DNA from: Actinotignum schaalii_C | GTDB taxonomy: Bacteria; Actinomycetota; Actinomycetes; Actinomycetales; Actinomycetaceae | Reading direction: 5' to 3' | Assembly: GCF_034119425.1 (NCBI RefSeq) | Contig: NZ_JAWUEL010000033.1 | Span: 1-21,877 of the forward strand | Length of the DNA: 21,877 nt | In this document: positions 16,369-21,877 of the stretch, in pieces | Layout: every line of letters begins with the position of its first letter | Numbering within the stretch: position 1 is the first letter of the stretch | Position numbers and translations under genes: made by a program | The notes under the pieces: model-generated | What the model was told of the DNA's origin: nothing | The model's input: the letters and a program-made list of their open reading frames with translations, nothing else | Databases searched by the model: none

Positions 16369-17541
16369 TTAGAAGTCAACAGTCTCGGTAGCATTCCCAC
16401 TGCTTTTCGCGGATGAGCTCTGCTTGGTACCCGTGGAACTGGTAGCAGCACCACCGCTACCCGCCTTAGTTTCGGTTTCTCCGGTTTCGGTTCCTTCCGT
16501 ATCTTCACGCAGTCCGGCCTTGCGGAGAATTTTATCCTCAATTTCATCACGCAAATCCGGATTATCCATAAGGAATTGGCGGGCCTTTTCTTTGCCTTGG
16601 CCCAATTGATCACTCTCATACGTGAACCAGGCGCCGGCTTTGCGAATAATATTCAACTCCACACCGACATCGAGAAGGCTTCCCTCCCGGGAAATTCCCT
16701 CACCGTAGATGAGGTCAAATTCTGCCTGCTTGAAAGGCGGAGCCATCTTGTTCTTGACGATCTTGACGCGGCAACGATTCCCCACCGGCTCACTACCGTT
16801 TTTAAGAGTTTCAATGCGCCGCACGTCCATGCGAACGGAAGCATAGAACTTGAGTGCCTTCCCTCCGGTGGTCGTTTCCGGGTTACCGAACATCACGCCA
16901 ATTTTTTCACGCAGCTGGTTAATGAAGATAGCGGTGGTTCCCGAAGCCGAGAGTGCACCGGTCATTTTCCGCAGCGCTTGGCTCATGAGGCGTGCCTGTA
17001 AGCCAACGTGGGAATCACCCATATCGCCTTCGATTTCCGCCTTGGGAACAAGGGCCGCCACGGAATCGATGACGATAATATCGATCGCGCCAGAGCGGAT
17101 GAGCATATCGGCAATTTCCAAGCCCTGTTCTCCGGTATCCGGCTGGGAGACAATCAGCGAATCAGTATCAACGCCCAAAGCCCGCGCATAGATCGGATCA
17201 AGTGCGTGTTCTGCGTCGATAAACGCAGCGATGCCACCATTGCGCTGCGCGCTGGCAACAGCATGGAGAGCAACCGTGGTTTTACCCGAAGATTCCGGGC
17301 CGTAAATTTCTACCACGCGCCCGCGCGGCAATCCGCCAATACCGAGGGCGATATCCAGGGCGATAGATCCGGTAGGAATGACTTCCACCCGGGGACGGAC
17401 ATGATCCCCCAGCCGCATAACGGAGCCCTTACCGAATTGCTTATCAATTTGCGCCAGGGCGGTATCAATTGCCTGTTTGCGATCATCCGCCATGGGGCGC
17501 CCGACCGTTTTGGTGCGGGCACTAGCTTTAGCTGCGGCCAT
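16369..17541 (-). CDS. recA: Recombinase RecA
   Basis: A 390-residue DNA recombinase and LexA coprotease. Seen: an N-terminal helix region with KQAIDTALAQIDKQFGKGSVM; Walker A GPESSGKT (81-88); DAEHALDPIYARALGVD; Walker B IIVIDSVAAL; DNA-binding loop L1 (EIEGDMGDSHVGLQARLMSQ); loop L2 region FINQLREKIGVMFGNPETTTGG; and the C-terminal domain with GEGISREGSLLD. No intein interrupts it, unlike M. tuberculosis RecA. The last 50 residues or so are a low-complexity S/T/G/K/E tail ending in TVDF, replacing the acidic tail of E. coli RecA. Start ATG 17541 has AAGGA 6 nt upstream. Met17 is a possible internal start but has no comparable ribosome-binding site. Expression should be LexA-controlled via the box at 17703-17714. 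Confidence 0.98.
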   Translation of the reverse strand: MAAAKASARTKTVGRPMADDRKQAIDTALAQIDKQFGKGSVMRLGDHVRPRVEVIPTGSIALDIALGIGGLPRGRVVEIYGPESSGKTTVALHAVASAQRNGGIAAFIDAEHALDPIYARALGVDTDSLIVSQPDTGEQGLEIADMLIRSGAIDIIVIDSVAALVPKAEIEGDMGDSHVGLQARLMSQALRKMTGALSASGTTAIFINQLREKIGVMFGNPETTTGGKALKFYASVRMDVRRIETLKNGSEPVGNRCRVKIVKNKMAPPFKQAEFDLIYGEGISREGSLLDVGVELNIIRKAGAWFTYESDQLGQGKEKARQFLMDNPDLRDEIEDKILRKAGLREDTEGTETGETETKAGSGGAATSSTGTKQSSSAKSSGNATETVDF

Positions 17542-17657
17542 ATCCCATCCTTACTCACGTTTCCTACAGATCAGGCCTAGGCGAGACACTCCCTCTCCGA
17601 GAGGCTCGAGATCACTGTATATCCGGCCTACGACATACTTAGACGCTGCGAAACTCT

Positions 17658-17666
17658 TGTGGATAA
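17658..17666 (-). other. DnaA box (TTATCCACA on the minus strand)
   Basis: Exact match to the consensus DnaA box TTATCCACA. It lies in the recA leader, about 20-28 nt downstream of the predicted transcription start. An isolated 9-mer can be chance, but a second near-match lies 27 bp away in the same orientation. Confidence 0.4.
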
Positions 17667-17684
17667 CGCTGACGCCTGAGGATC

Positions 17685-17693
17685 TGTGGATCA
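17685..17693 (-). other. DnaA box-like site (TGATCCACA on the minus strand)
   Basis: One mismatch from TTATCCACA. It covers the predicted recA transcription start and touches the -10 element (17693-17698). Confidence 0.3.
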
Positions 17694-17698
17694 TTCTA
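17693..17698 (-). promoter_or_regulatory. -10 element of the recA promoter (TAGAAT)
   Basis: TAGAAT on the minus strand, 4 nt downstream of the SOS box. It places the transcription start near 17686 and the LexA operator between -35 and -10. I see no TTGACA-like -35 at the right distance. Confidence 0.55.
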
Positions 17699-17702
17699 GT
17701 AC

Positions 17703-17714
17703 GAACGGTTGTTC
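17703..17714. promoter_or_regulatory. SOS box 3 (LexA operator) upstream of recA
   Basis: GAACGGTTGTTC on the plus strand (GAACAACCGTTC on the recA strand), an exact GAAC-N4-GTTC match, flanked by CG on both sides, 162 bp before the recA start. Confidence 0.9.
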
Positions 17715-17835
17715 GGTACCGCATTGAACAGGTGTGTCACCCACTGCATTCACACCTAACTCGCGAATACTGCACGCAACTGCCTACCGCGAGAACGACG
17801 TGCGAGCACTACTTCACGAGTACTACTCCCGGTCA

Positions 17836-18072
17836 CTATTCACGGGCCGCGAAATCTTCCGGGCTAAGCCTATGGAGGTAGTGATAGTAATCCGGGAATC
17901 CCATCGTGTCGCACACGGCATCCCAGATACGTTGCGGATCTTCCCCAGCTTCAAGGGCTTGGGCCGGGCTACGATCTCCCAGGGCGGAAAGAACGAGATC
18001 TTGGGCTGCACTTCTCCCGCGCCCATGCGGGAAAGCACGATCAATATTGAGCCAGAATTCTGATTCACGCAC
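17836..18072 (-). CDS. DUF3046 domain protein
   Basis: A 78-residue protein of the actinobacterial DUF3046 family, function unknown. Seen: VRESEFWLNIDRAFPHGRGR at the start, DLVLSALGDRSPAQALEAGEDPQRIWDAVCD in the middle, then FPDYYHYLHRLSP. It is largely helical and has no membrane segment or signal peptide. The gene lies directly upstream of recA, as Rv2738c does in M. tuberculosis. The family domain begins at the GTG codon (18072), and a TATAAT ends 6 nt before it, so I chose this start as leaderless; an in-frame ATG at 18093 would add seven residues but has no ribosome-binding site. The gene is separated from clgR by 184 nt. Confidence 0.85.
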   Translation of the reverse strand: MRESEFWLNIDRAFPHGRGRSAAQDLVLSALGDRSPAQALEAGEDPQRIWDAVCDTMGFPDYYHYLHRLSPEDFAARE

Positions 18073-18078
18073 CGGTGG

Positions 18079-18084
18079 ATTATA
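18079..18084 (-). promoter_or_regulatory. -10 element (TATAAT) for leaderless DUF3046 mRNA
   Basis: A perfect TATAAT on the minus strand, separated from GTG 18072 by exactly 6 nt, so transcription should start on the first coding base. It lies inside the reading frame if the ATG at 18093 is used instead, which argues for the shorter protein. Confidence 0.6.
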
Positions 18085-18256
18085 TTCCTTCATGTGTTGT
18101 GGGGTCGTGGGTAAGACGCGCCTGGCGAGAAGCGCTCCGACACAGCATAACGGCGCGTATCAAGGAGAGCTGAAGCCACGGAGCTAGCTCTGAGCGCCCC
18201 CGCTTCGCGAGCGGTGCGCACCTTGACCGCGCCGTTTGCGACGTGGTGCACAGGGA

Positions 18257-18637
18257 TTACTTTGTAGTGGAGAGTTCCCCACGCATGAGTTCCGCCGGGC
18301 TTTCCGGCACGCGCAGGTGGGCCGGGATGCGACCTTCAACCAGGTCAATCCGATCGGCAACCAAGCGCAGCACGTGACTCATGGGTACGTTAAGCGCCCG
18401 GCAAATCGAAGCGAGGAGTTCCGAAGAAGCTTCCTTCTGGCCACGTTCGACTTCGGAGAGATATCCGAGAGATACACGTGCATCGGAGGAAACTTCCCGC
18501 AGGGTACGCCCTTGCCGTTGCCGGTAAGCCCGTAAAACCTCACCAATCTCTTCGCGAAGGAGAGCGGGTTGGCGCTGTTCAGGACGCACTACGAAATCAT
18601 TCTTCCGGGTTACGCCGGTACGGGTATCAATTGTCAT
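18257..18637 (-). CDS. clgR: XRE-family transcriptional regulator, ClgR-like
   Basis: A 126-residue Cro/C1-type helix-turn-helix regulator. Seen: helix-turn-helix at about 28-85 (REEIGEVLRAYRQRQGRTLREVSSDARVS followed by YLSEVERGQKEASSELLASICRALNV), the pattern of ClgR proteins. In corynebacteria, streptomycetes and mycobacteria ClgR activates clp protease and other proteostasis genes. Position (ftsK-pgsA-cinA-clgR) agrees with Rv2745c. ClgR of some relatives ends in Ala-Ala and is a ClpP substrate; this one ends STTK, so that degron is absent. Start: ATG 18637 has GAGG 6 nt upstream. The frame extends to a TTG at 18649 that has no ribosome-binding site. A hairpin at 18696-18725 lies in its leader region. 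Confidence 0.85.
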   Translation of the reverse strand: MTIDTRTGVTRKNDFVVRPEQRQPALLREEIGEVLRAYRQRQGRTLREVSSDARVSLGYLSEVERGQKEASSELLASICRALNVPMSHVLRLVADRIDLVEGRIPAHLRVPESPAELMRGELSTTK

Positions 18638-18695
18638 CACTAACCTCAACGCCTACTTCCTGTTTTTATTCCCCACAGAGCGAAACATCTTCATC

Positions 18696-18725
18696 GCCTC
18701 CGGTGCCAGGCTCGTGGCACGAGGC
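18696..18725 (-). promoter_or_regulatory. Strong hairpin between cinA and clgR
   Basis: Arms GCCTC (18696-18700) and GAGGC (18721-18725), 2-nt bulge CG, then GTGCCA (18703-18708) and TGGCAC (18715-18720) around a 6-nt loop. An alternative, exclusive hairpin is CTCGTG-G-CACGAG at 18711-18723. No U-run follows on the minus strand, so a simple terminator is not supported. It could be an attenuator, an mRNA-processing site or a regulator-binding dyad before clgR. Confidence 0.55.
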
Positions 18726-18793
18726 CATCAAAAGGTTCCACAAATATTAAGCCAGGCGAATCTGAAGATTTACTGGGAGCGAACAGGAGTTAG

Positions 18794-19336
18794 TCAGGAC
18801 ACAGCCGACTCGGCACCCTGATCGGTTGCGCCGTCGTGCAAAAACGCGTCAAGAAGTTCGACGGCGCCGCGCACCGCCCCGCTCCGTACGTCGCTACGCC
18901 CCCCGGCAATATGAAGTTCGCGCGCCATATGCGCCCCGTTCCGCGTGCTCACCGCAATCCATACCGTTCCCGCCGGGTGTCCATCATGCGGGCCGGGCCC
19001 GGCTACCCCGGTGGTGGCCATGCCGATATCAGCTCCGGCGACGTCGCATACGCCCTGCGCCATCTGGAGCGCCACGTCCCGATCCACCGGCCCGTGGCTA
19101 CGTAGACGTTCACGGGATACGCCCAGGATGCTGGCTTTGAGGTCGGTGGCATAGCTGACCACTCCCCCGCGCAGCACCGCGGAAACCCCGGGAATGGTGA
19201 CGAATTGTGCGGTGAGCAGCCCTCCGGTGAGGGATTCCGCGCAGGCGAGGCTGAGGCCGCGTTCCCGCAAGCGTCTCACGCAAGTTTGCGTAAGCGCGGC
19301 GAGCTCCGCCGTGCCAATGGGCTGCGCCGTCGTCAT
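18794..19336 (-). CDS. cinA: CinA-family C-terminal domain protein (nicotinamide-nucleotide amidohydrolase type)
   Basis: A 180-residue protein corresponding to only the C-terminal half of full CinA (PncC type), which deamidates nicotinamide mononucleotide in NAD recycling. Seen: ACAESLTGG with the catalytic S35, VLRGGVVSYATDLKASILGV, MATTGVAGPGPHDGHPAGTVWIAV, and a final helical segment VRGAVELLDAFL. The N-terminal molybdopterin-binding-like domain of long CinA is missing, which is the normal state for this actinobacterial locus. The ATG overlaps the pgsA stop by ATGA (19333-19336), so it is translationally coupled to pgsA. A 'competence-damage' role is a historic name, not shown here. Confidence 0.93.
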   Translation of the reverse strand: MTTAQPIGTAELAALTQTCVRRLRERGLSLACAESLTGGLLTAQFVTIPGVSAVLRGGVVSYATDLKASILGVSRERLRSHGPVDRDVALQMAQGVCDVAGADIGMATTGVAGPGPHDGHPAGTVWIAVSTRNGAHMARELHIAGGRSDVRSGAVRGAVELLDAFLHDGATDQGAESAVS

Positions 19337-19944
19337 GAGTGCGCCTCGTGGCCGCCACCGCGGGCAATACGCACCGCGTCACCTACATATCCGATCGCGG
19401 ACCACACCGAAAGTACGAGGGCAACCCCGAGGGTTATCCACCCGAGCCACTGGAAAATATCTCCGCCCGGGTGACCAAGCCACGCGATCCACGGCAGCAT
19501 GAGGATACCGGCGCCGATGGACTGGGCAAACATCTTGAGTTTGCCGATCCATCCAGCTGCCATGACCTGTTTCGTCACCACGAGCATCCGCACCAGAGTA
19601 ATGAAAATTTCGCGGGAGATCATGAGGATGGTGACCCACCACCACAACCGGTCATGAAGAGACAGCATAATGAGCGCCGCTGCTATGAGGCCTTTATCAG
19701 CGATGGAATCGGCAAGTTTCCCGAAGTTGGTGATGAGGCCCCGCGAACGCGCCAGCTGCCCGTCAAGGCGGTCAGTGAACGCGGCGACGGCGAAAACTAC
19801 CCACGCCCAGAAACTGCGAGTAGCAGTGGGCTCCCAGAACACCCAGATAAAAACGGGGATGAGGATAATCCGCGTGACCGTCAAAGCATTCGCAATATTG
19901 AGGAGGGGCGGCTCGCTCGCCTCCGGAGCGTTCGTGTGAGACAT
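19333..19944 (-). CDS. pgsA: CDP-diacylglycerol-glycerol-3-phosphate 3-phosphatidyltransferase
   Basis: A 203-residue integral membrane enzyme of the CDP-alcohol phosphatidyltransferase family that makes phosphatidylglycerophosphate, precursor of phosphatidylglycerol and cardiolipin. Seen: four or more hydrophobic helices (about 24-37, 44-57, 82-112, 125-157, 163-190) and the complete family motif TDRLDGQLARSRGLITNFGK followed by LADSIADK, with D58, D61, D79 and D83 as metal and catalytic residues. ATG 19944 lies 9 nt after the ftsK stop. It has AGGG only 2 nt before the ATG, and a TAAAGT 6 nt upstream that could give a second, leaderless transcript. Related genes differ in head-group use (glycerol-phosphate or inositol-phosphate), so the exact product is inferred from the conserved ftsK-pgsA-cinA position. 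Confidence 0.92.
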   Translation of the reverse strand: MSHTNAPEASEPPLLNIANALTVTRIILIPVFIWVFWEPTATRSFWAWVVFAVAAFTDRLDGQLARSRGLITNFGKLADSIADKGLIAAALIMLSLHDRLWWWVTILMISREIFITLVRMLVVTKQVMAAGWIGKLKMFAQSIGAGILMLPWIAWLGHPGGDIFQWLGWITLGVALVLSVWSAIGYVGDAVRIARGGGHEAHS

Positions 19945-19953
19945 GGCCCTACT

Positions 19954-21877
19954 TTACCGCCCCGTGAGCTGCCAGGCGTCCTCCCCGGATTCGCCAGCGG
20001 GGTCATCGTCGTCATACCAGGTGGGTGCGGTGCTCTCCGGGTCGTGTGCCAGTGGATCTTCGGCGTAGCGGTTTGCGTACCCGGTGCCGGCTCCGGCGCC
20101 GTTCGCGCCGTTTGCTGCGCCTGCACCGCTTCCAGCGTAGGCACCGTTAGCGACGTTCCCGGCGTTCCCGCCTTCCGCACCGTGCCCCGTTGCCGCGCCA
20201 TTCGCTCCAGTTCCCGGCGCACCGGCGCCAGCTCCGGACCCGCCATCACCTGTTTCGTCCTCGTAAATCGAGTCGCGTTCTCCGCGCAGCATAGCGAGGG
20301 CATCCTCCACCAGTTCCGGGGCCACCAGCACGTCGCGGGCCTTGGAGCCTTCGGAAGGCCCCACAATCTCGTATTGTTCAAGCAGGTCCATCATCCGCCC
20401 CGCCTTGGCGAAGCCAATGCGCAATTTGCGTTGCAACATAGAGGTAGATCCGAATTGGGTGGTGATAACAATTTCCGCGGCCTGGAGCAGAATATCGAGG
20501 TCTTCACCGATTTCTTCGCGCTGTTTCTTCTCGCGCCCGGCGGCCTCTACCGTTTCTTGGAAGTCTTCGCGGTACTGGGGGCGCAGCTGCGTTTTCACAT
20601 GCTCGACAACACGCTCAATTTCCGCCTCGTCCACCCAGGCACCTTGAAGGCGAATCGGCTGGGCACCGCCCGGCATGAAGAGAGCATCACCTTGCCCGAT
20701 AAGCTTCTCCGCCCCACCTTGATCGAGGATGGTACGCGAATCAGCTAGCGACGAGGTCATAAAGGCTAGGCGGGAAGGAATATTCGCTTTAATGAGACCG
20801 GTGACCACGTCCACGGAGGGACGCTGGGTGGCGAGCACCAGGTGAATGCCGGCGGCGCGCGCCAGCTGGGTGATGCGTTGGATGGAGGATTCCACGTCGC
20901 GCGGGGCCACCATCATCATGTCAGCCAATTCGTCCACCACGACTAGCAGGTAGGGGTAGGGCTGGAGGGTACGGTGCGGATCATGCGCCTTAACGGTGCC
21001 CGCCCGTATCGCCTCGTTGAAATCGGTGATGTTCTTGAAGCGGTAGGACTGCATATCGTCGTAGCGCGCGTCCATCTCCTTGACCACCCATTCCAGCGCC
21101 TCGGCGGCCTTCTTCGGGTTGGTGATAATCGGGGTGATGAGATGGGGAATGCCCGCGTAAATCGTCAGCTCCACACGTTTGGGATCCACGAGGATCATCC
21201 GCACTTCGTCCGGGGTGCAACGCATGAGCACCGAGGTAATCATCGAGTTGATGAACGATGACTTACCGGCACCGGTGGCGCCCGCCACCAGCAGGTGCGG
21301 CATTTTCGCCAGGTTGGTCACCACGAACTGCCCACGCACGTTCTTTCCCACCGCCACGGTGAGGGGATGGTGGTCACGGCGCGCCACGTCGGATGCCAAG
21401 ACGTCGCCTAGCTGCACCACTTCACGGTCCGCATTGGGAATTTCGATGCCGATCGCGGATTTACCGGGAATGGGGGAAAGAATACGCACATCGGCGCTCG
21501 CCACCGCGTAAGCAATATTTTTCGAGAGCTGGGTGATGCGCTCTACCTTGACACCCGGCCCCAATTCAACTTCGTACTGGGTGACCGTCGGGCCGCGCGA
21601 AAAGCCTACTACCTGCGCATCCACCCCGAAATCAGTGAAGACCTGGGTAAGCGCAGCCACAACACGATCATTGGCTTCGGTACGTTCGGGATGCACCGCT
21701 CCGCGTTTGAGCAGCTCCGGTGAGGGAAGCTCATACAAAATACTCGGGTCGAGGGCCAGTTGCTGAGTGCGGGTGAACGGTGCACCGGTATCGGGTGCGG
21801 GCAGATCAGGCACCGTAGCCTCCGCATCCTGGGTCTCAGCCACGCCGCCGGTTTTCTTGGTGCGCACTGTTTTTTTC
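19954..21877 (-). CDS. ftsK: DNA translocase FtsK, 5' end cut by window edge
   Basis: The C-terminal 640 residues of the septal DNA translocase that clears chromosome DNA from the closing septum and activates the dimer-resolution recombinase. The frame is open to the right edge, so the membrane domain is outside. Seen: alpha/beta motor parts with GFSRGPTVTQYEVELGPGVKV and VNxP-like segments, Walker A AGATGAGKSS, Walker B LLVVVDELADMMM, LATQRPSVDVVTGLIKANIPSR, and the gamma winged helix (TSMLQRKLRIGFAKAGRMMDLLE, with GPSEGSKARDV). Between gamma and the acidic end (EDAWQLTGR) is a Gly/Ala/Asn/Thr-rich stretch of about 60 residues (nt 20080-20252) that most FtsK proteins lack. The first gene of the ftsK-pgsA-cinA unit. 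Confidence 0.95.
   Translation of the reverse strand, partial: KKTVRTKKTGGVAETQDAEATVPDLPAPDTGAPFTRTQQLALDPSILYELPSPELLKRGAVHPERTEANDRVVAALTQVFTDFGVDAQVVGFSRGPTVTQYEVELGPGVKVERITQLSKNIAYAVASADVRILSPIPGKSAIGIEIPNADREVVQLGDVLASDVARRDHHPLTVAVGKNVRGQFVVTNLAKMPHLLVAGATGAGKSSFINSMITSVLMRCTPDEVRMILVDPKRVELTIYAGIPHLITPIITNPKKAAEALEWVVKEMDARYDDMQSYRFKNITDFNEAIRAGTVKAHDPHRTLQPYPYLLVVVDELADMMMVAPRDVESSIQRITQLARAAGIHLVLATQRPSVDVVTGLIKANIPSRLAFMTSSLADSRTILDQGGAEKLIGQGDALFMPGGAQPIRLQGAWVDEAEIERVVEHVKTQLRPQYREDFQETVEAAGREKKQREEIGEDLDILLQAAEIVITTQFGSTSMLQRKLRIGFAKAGRMMDLLEQYEIVGPSEGSKARDVLVAPELVEDALAMLRGERDSIYEDETGDGGSGAGAGAPGTGANGAATGHGAEGGNAGNVANGAYAGSGAGAANGANGAGAGTGYANRYAEDPLAHDPESTAPTWYDDDDPAGESGEDAWQLTGR

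Larger units (their letters stand above)
17542..17835 (-). promoter_or_regulatory. recA promoter and leader region (294 nt without a gene)
   Basis: Between the DUF3046 stop and the recA start. It contains, on the recA strand, an SOS box, a -10 TAGAAT, two DnaA-box-like 9-mers, and a leader of about 145 nt before the ATG. Nothing coding is seen in it, and no terminator is clear between the DUF3046 stop and the recA promoter. Confidence 0.7.

Noticed and set aside
16369..17541. Intein in recA
   Set aside because: The RecA motifs are contiguous with no insertion; the protein is of normal length.
18202..18217. CCGCT-TCGCG-AGCGG stem between clgR and DUF3046 as a clgR terminator
   Set aside because: A 5-bp stem with no T-run after it; G+C-rich DNA gives many such stems by chance.
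19432..19440. TTATCCACC in pgsA as a DnaA box
   Set aside because: One mismatch, inside coding sequence, with no partner box nearby.
19339..20748. Long open frame of 469 codons on the plus strand
   Set aside because: It lies antisense to pgsA and ftsK, whose motifs are unmistakable. Its sequence is a mirror of biased codon use and shows no domain. The same holds for other long antisense frames opposite dinG (11727-12575), miaA (14734-15447) and recA (17008-17580).
20954..20961. GGGTAGGG, a match to the E. coli FtsK orienting sequence KOPS
   Set aside because: A single 8-mer inside coding sequence; actinobacterial FtsK may use other motifs, and a strand-bias count over the genome would be needed.

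Overview
The window reads as a chromosomal housekeeping segment of an actinobacterium. It holds a compact version of the block that in Mycobacterium tuberculosis runs from nrdR (Rv2718c) to ftsK (Rv2748c): nrdR, a LysM protein, lexA, hflX, miaA, recX, recA, a DUF3046 protein, clgR, a CDP-alcohol phosphatidyltransferase and ftsK, in the same order. Base composition is moderately G+C rich. GTG starts are frequent and several genes look leaderless. dapF and miaB, which sit in this block in mycobacteria, are absent. My best guess is a member of the Actinomycetaceae, at low confidence and without a species call. No IS element, phage, CRISPR array, tRNA or rRNA is visible.

Left part (1-8172): a 3'-truncated DNA polymerase IV gene (dinB, minus strand) is divergent from a small spermidine-synthase-like methyltransferase gene. 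The latter ends tail to tail on a PAC2-family gene, with the two stop codons sharing one CTAG. Divergent from PAC2 come a HelD/HelR-type RNA polymerase-recycling ATPase and a long-chain acyl-CoA ligase that carries an unusual helical C-terminal extension.

Middle part (8283-14724): nrdR and a membrane-anchored LysM protein (DivS/ChiZ-like by position) lie on the minus strand, divergent from lexA. Two GAAC-N4-GTTC SOS boxes lie between the LysM gene and lexA. Convergent to lexA is an hflX-dinG operon with an ATGA overlap. A single-domain RsmC-like methyltransferase gene diverges from hflX.

Right part (14764-21877): everything is on the minus strand. Reading in the direction of transcription: ftsK (5' end cut by the window edge), pgsA, cinA C-terminal domain, a hairpin, clgR, DUF3046, the recA promoter with its own SOS box, recA, recX and miaA. 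recA-recX-miaA are so tightly packed (4-nt gap, then a GTGA overlap) that the tRNA modification enzyme MiaA is probably transcribed from the LexA-controlled recA promoter.

How the parts fit: the centre of the window is a LexA regulon. RecA and RecX start and tune the response, LexA is self-cleaved, the LysM protein is the likely division brake, and dinB and dinG supply bypass synthesis and helicase functions without a visible SOS box of their own. I found no new multi-gene defence or biosynthetic system. The points most worth following are the fused tail on the acyl-CoA ligase, the recurring TANNNT-6/7 nt-start arrangement that predicts leaderless mRNAs, the SOS-linked miaA, the DnaA-box pair at the recA start site, and the hairpin before clgR.
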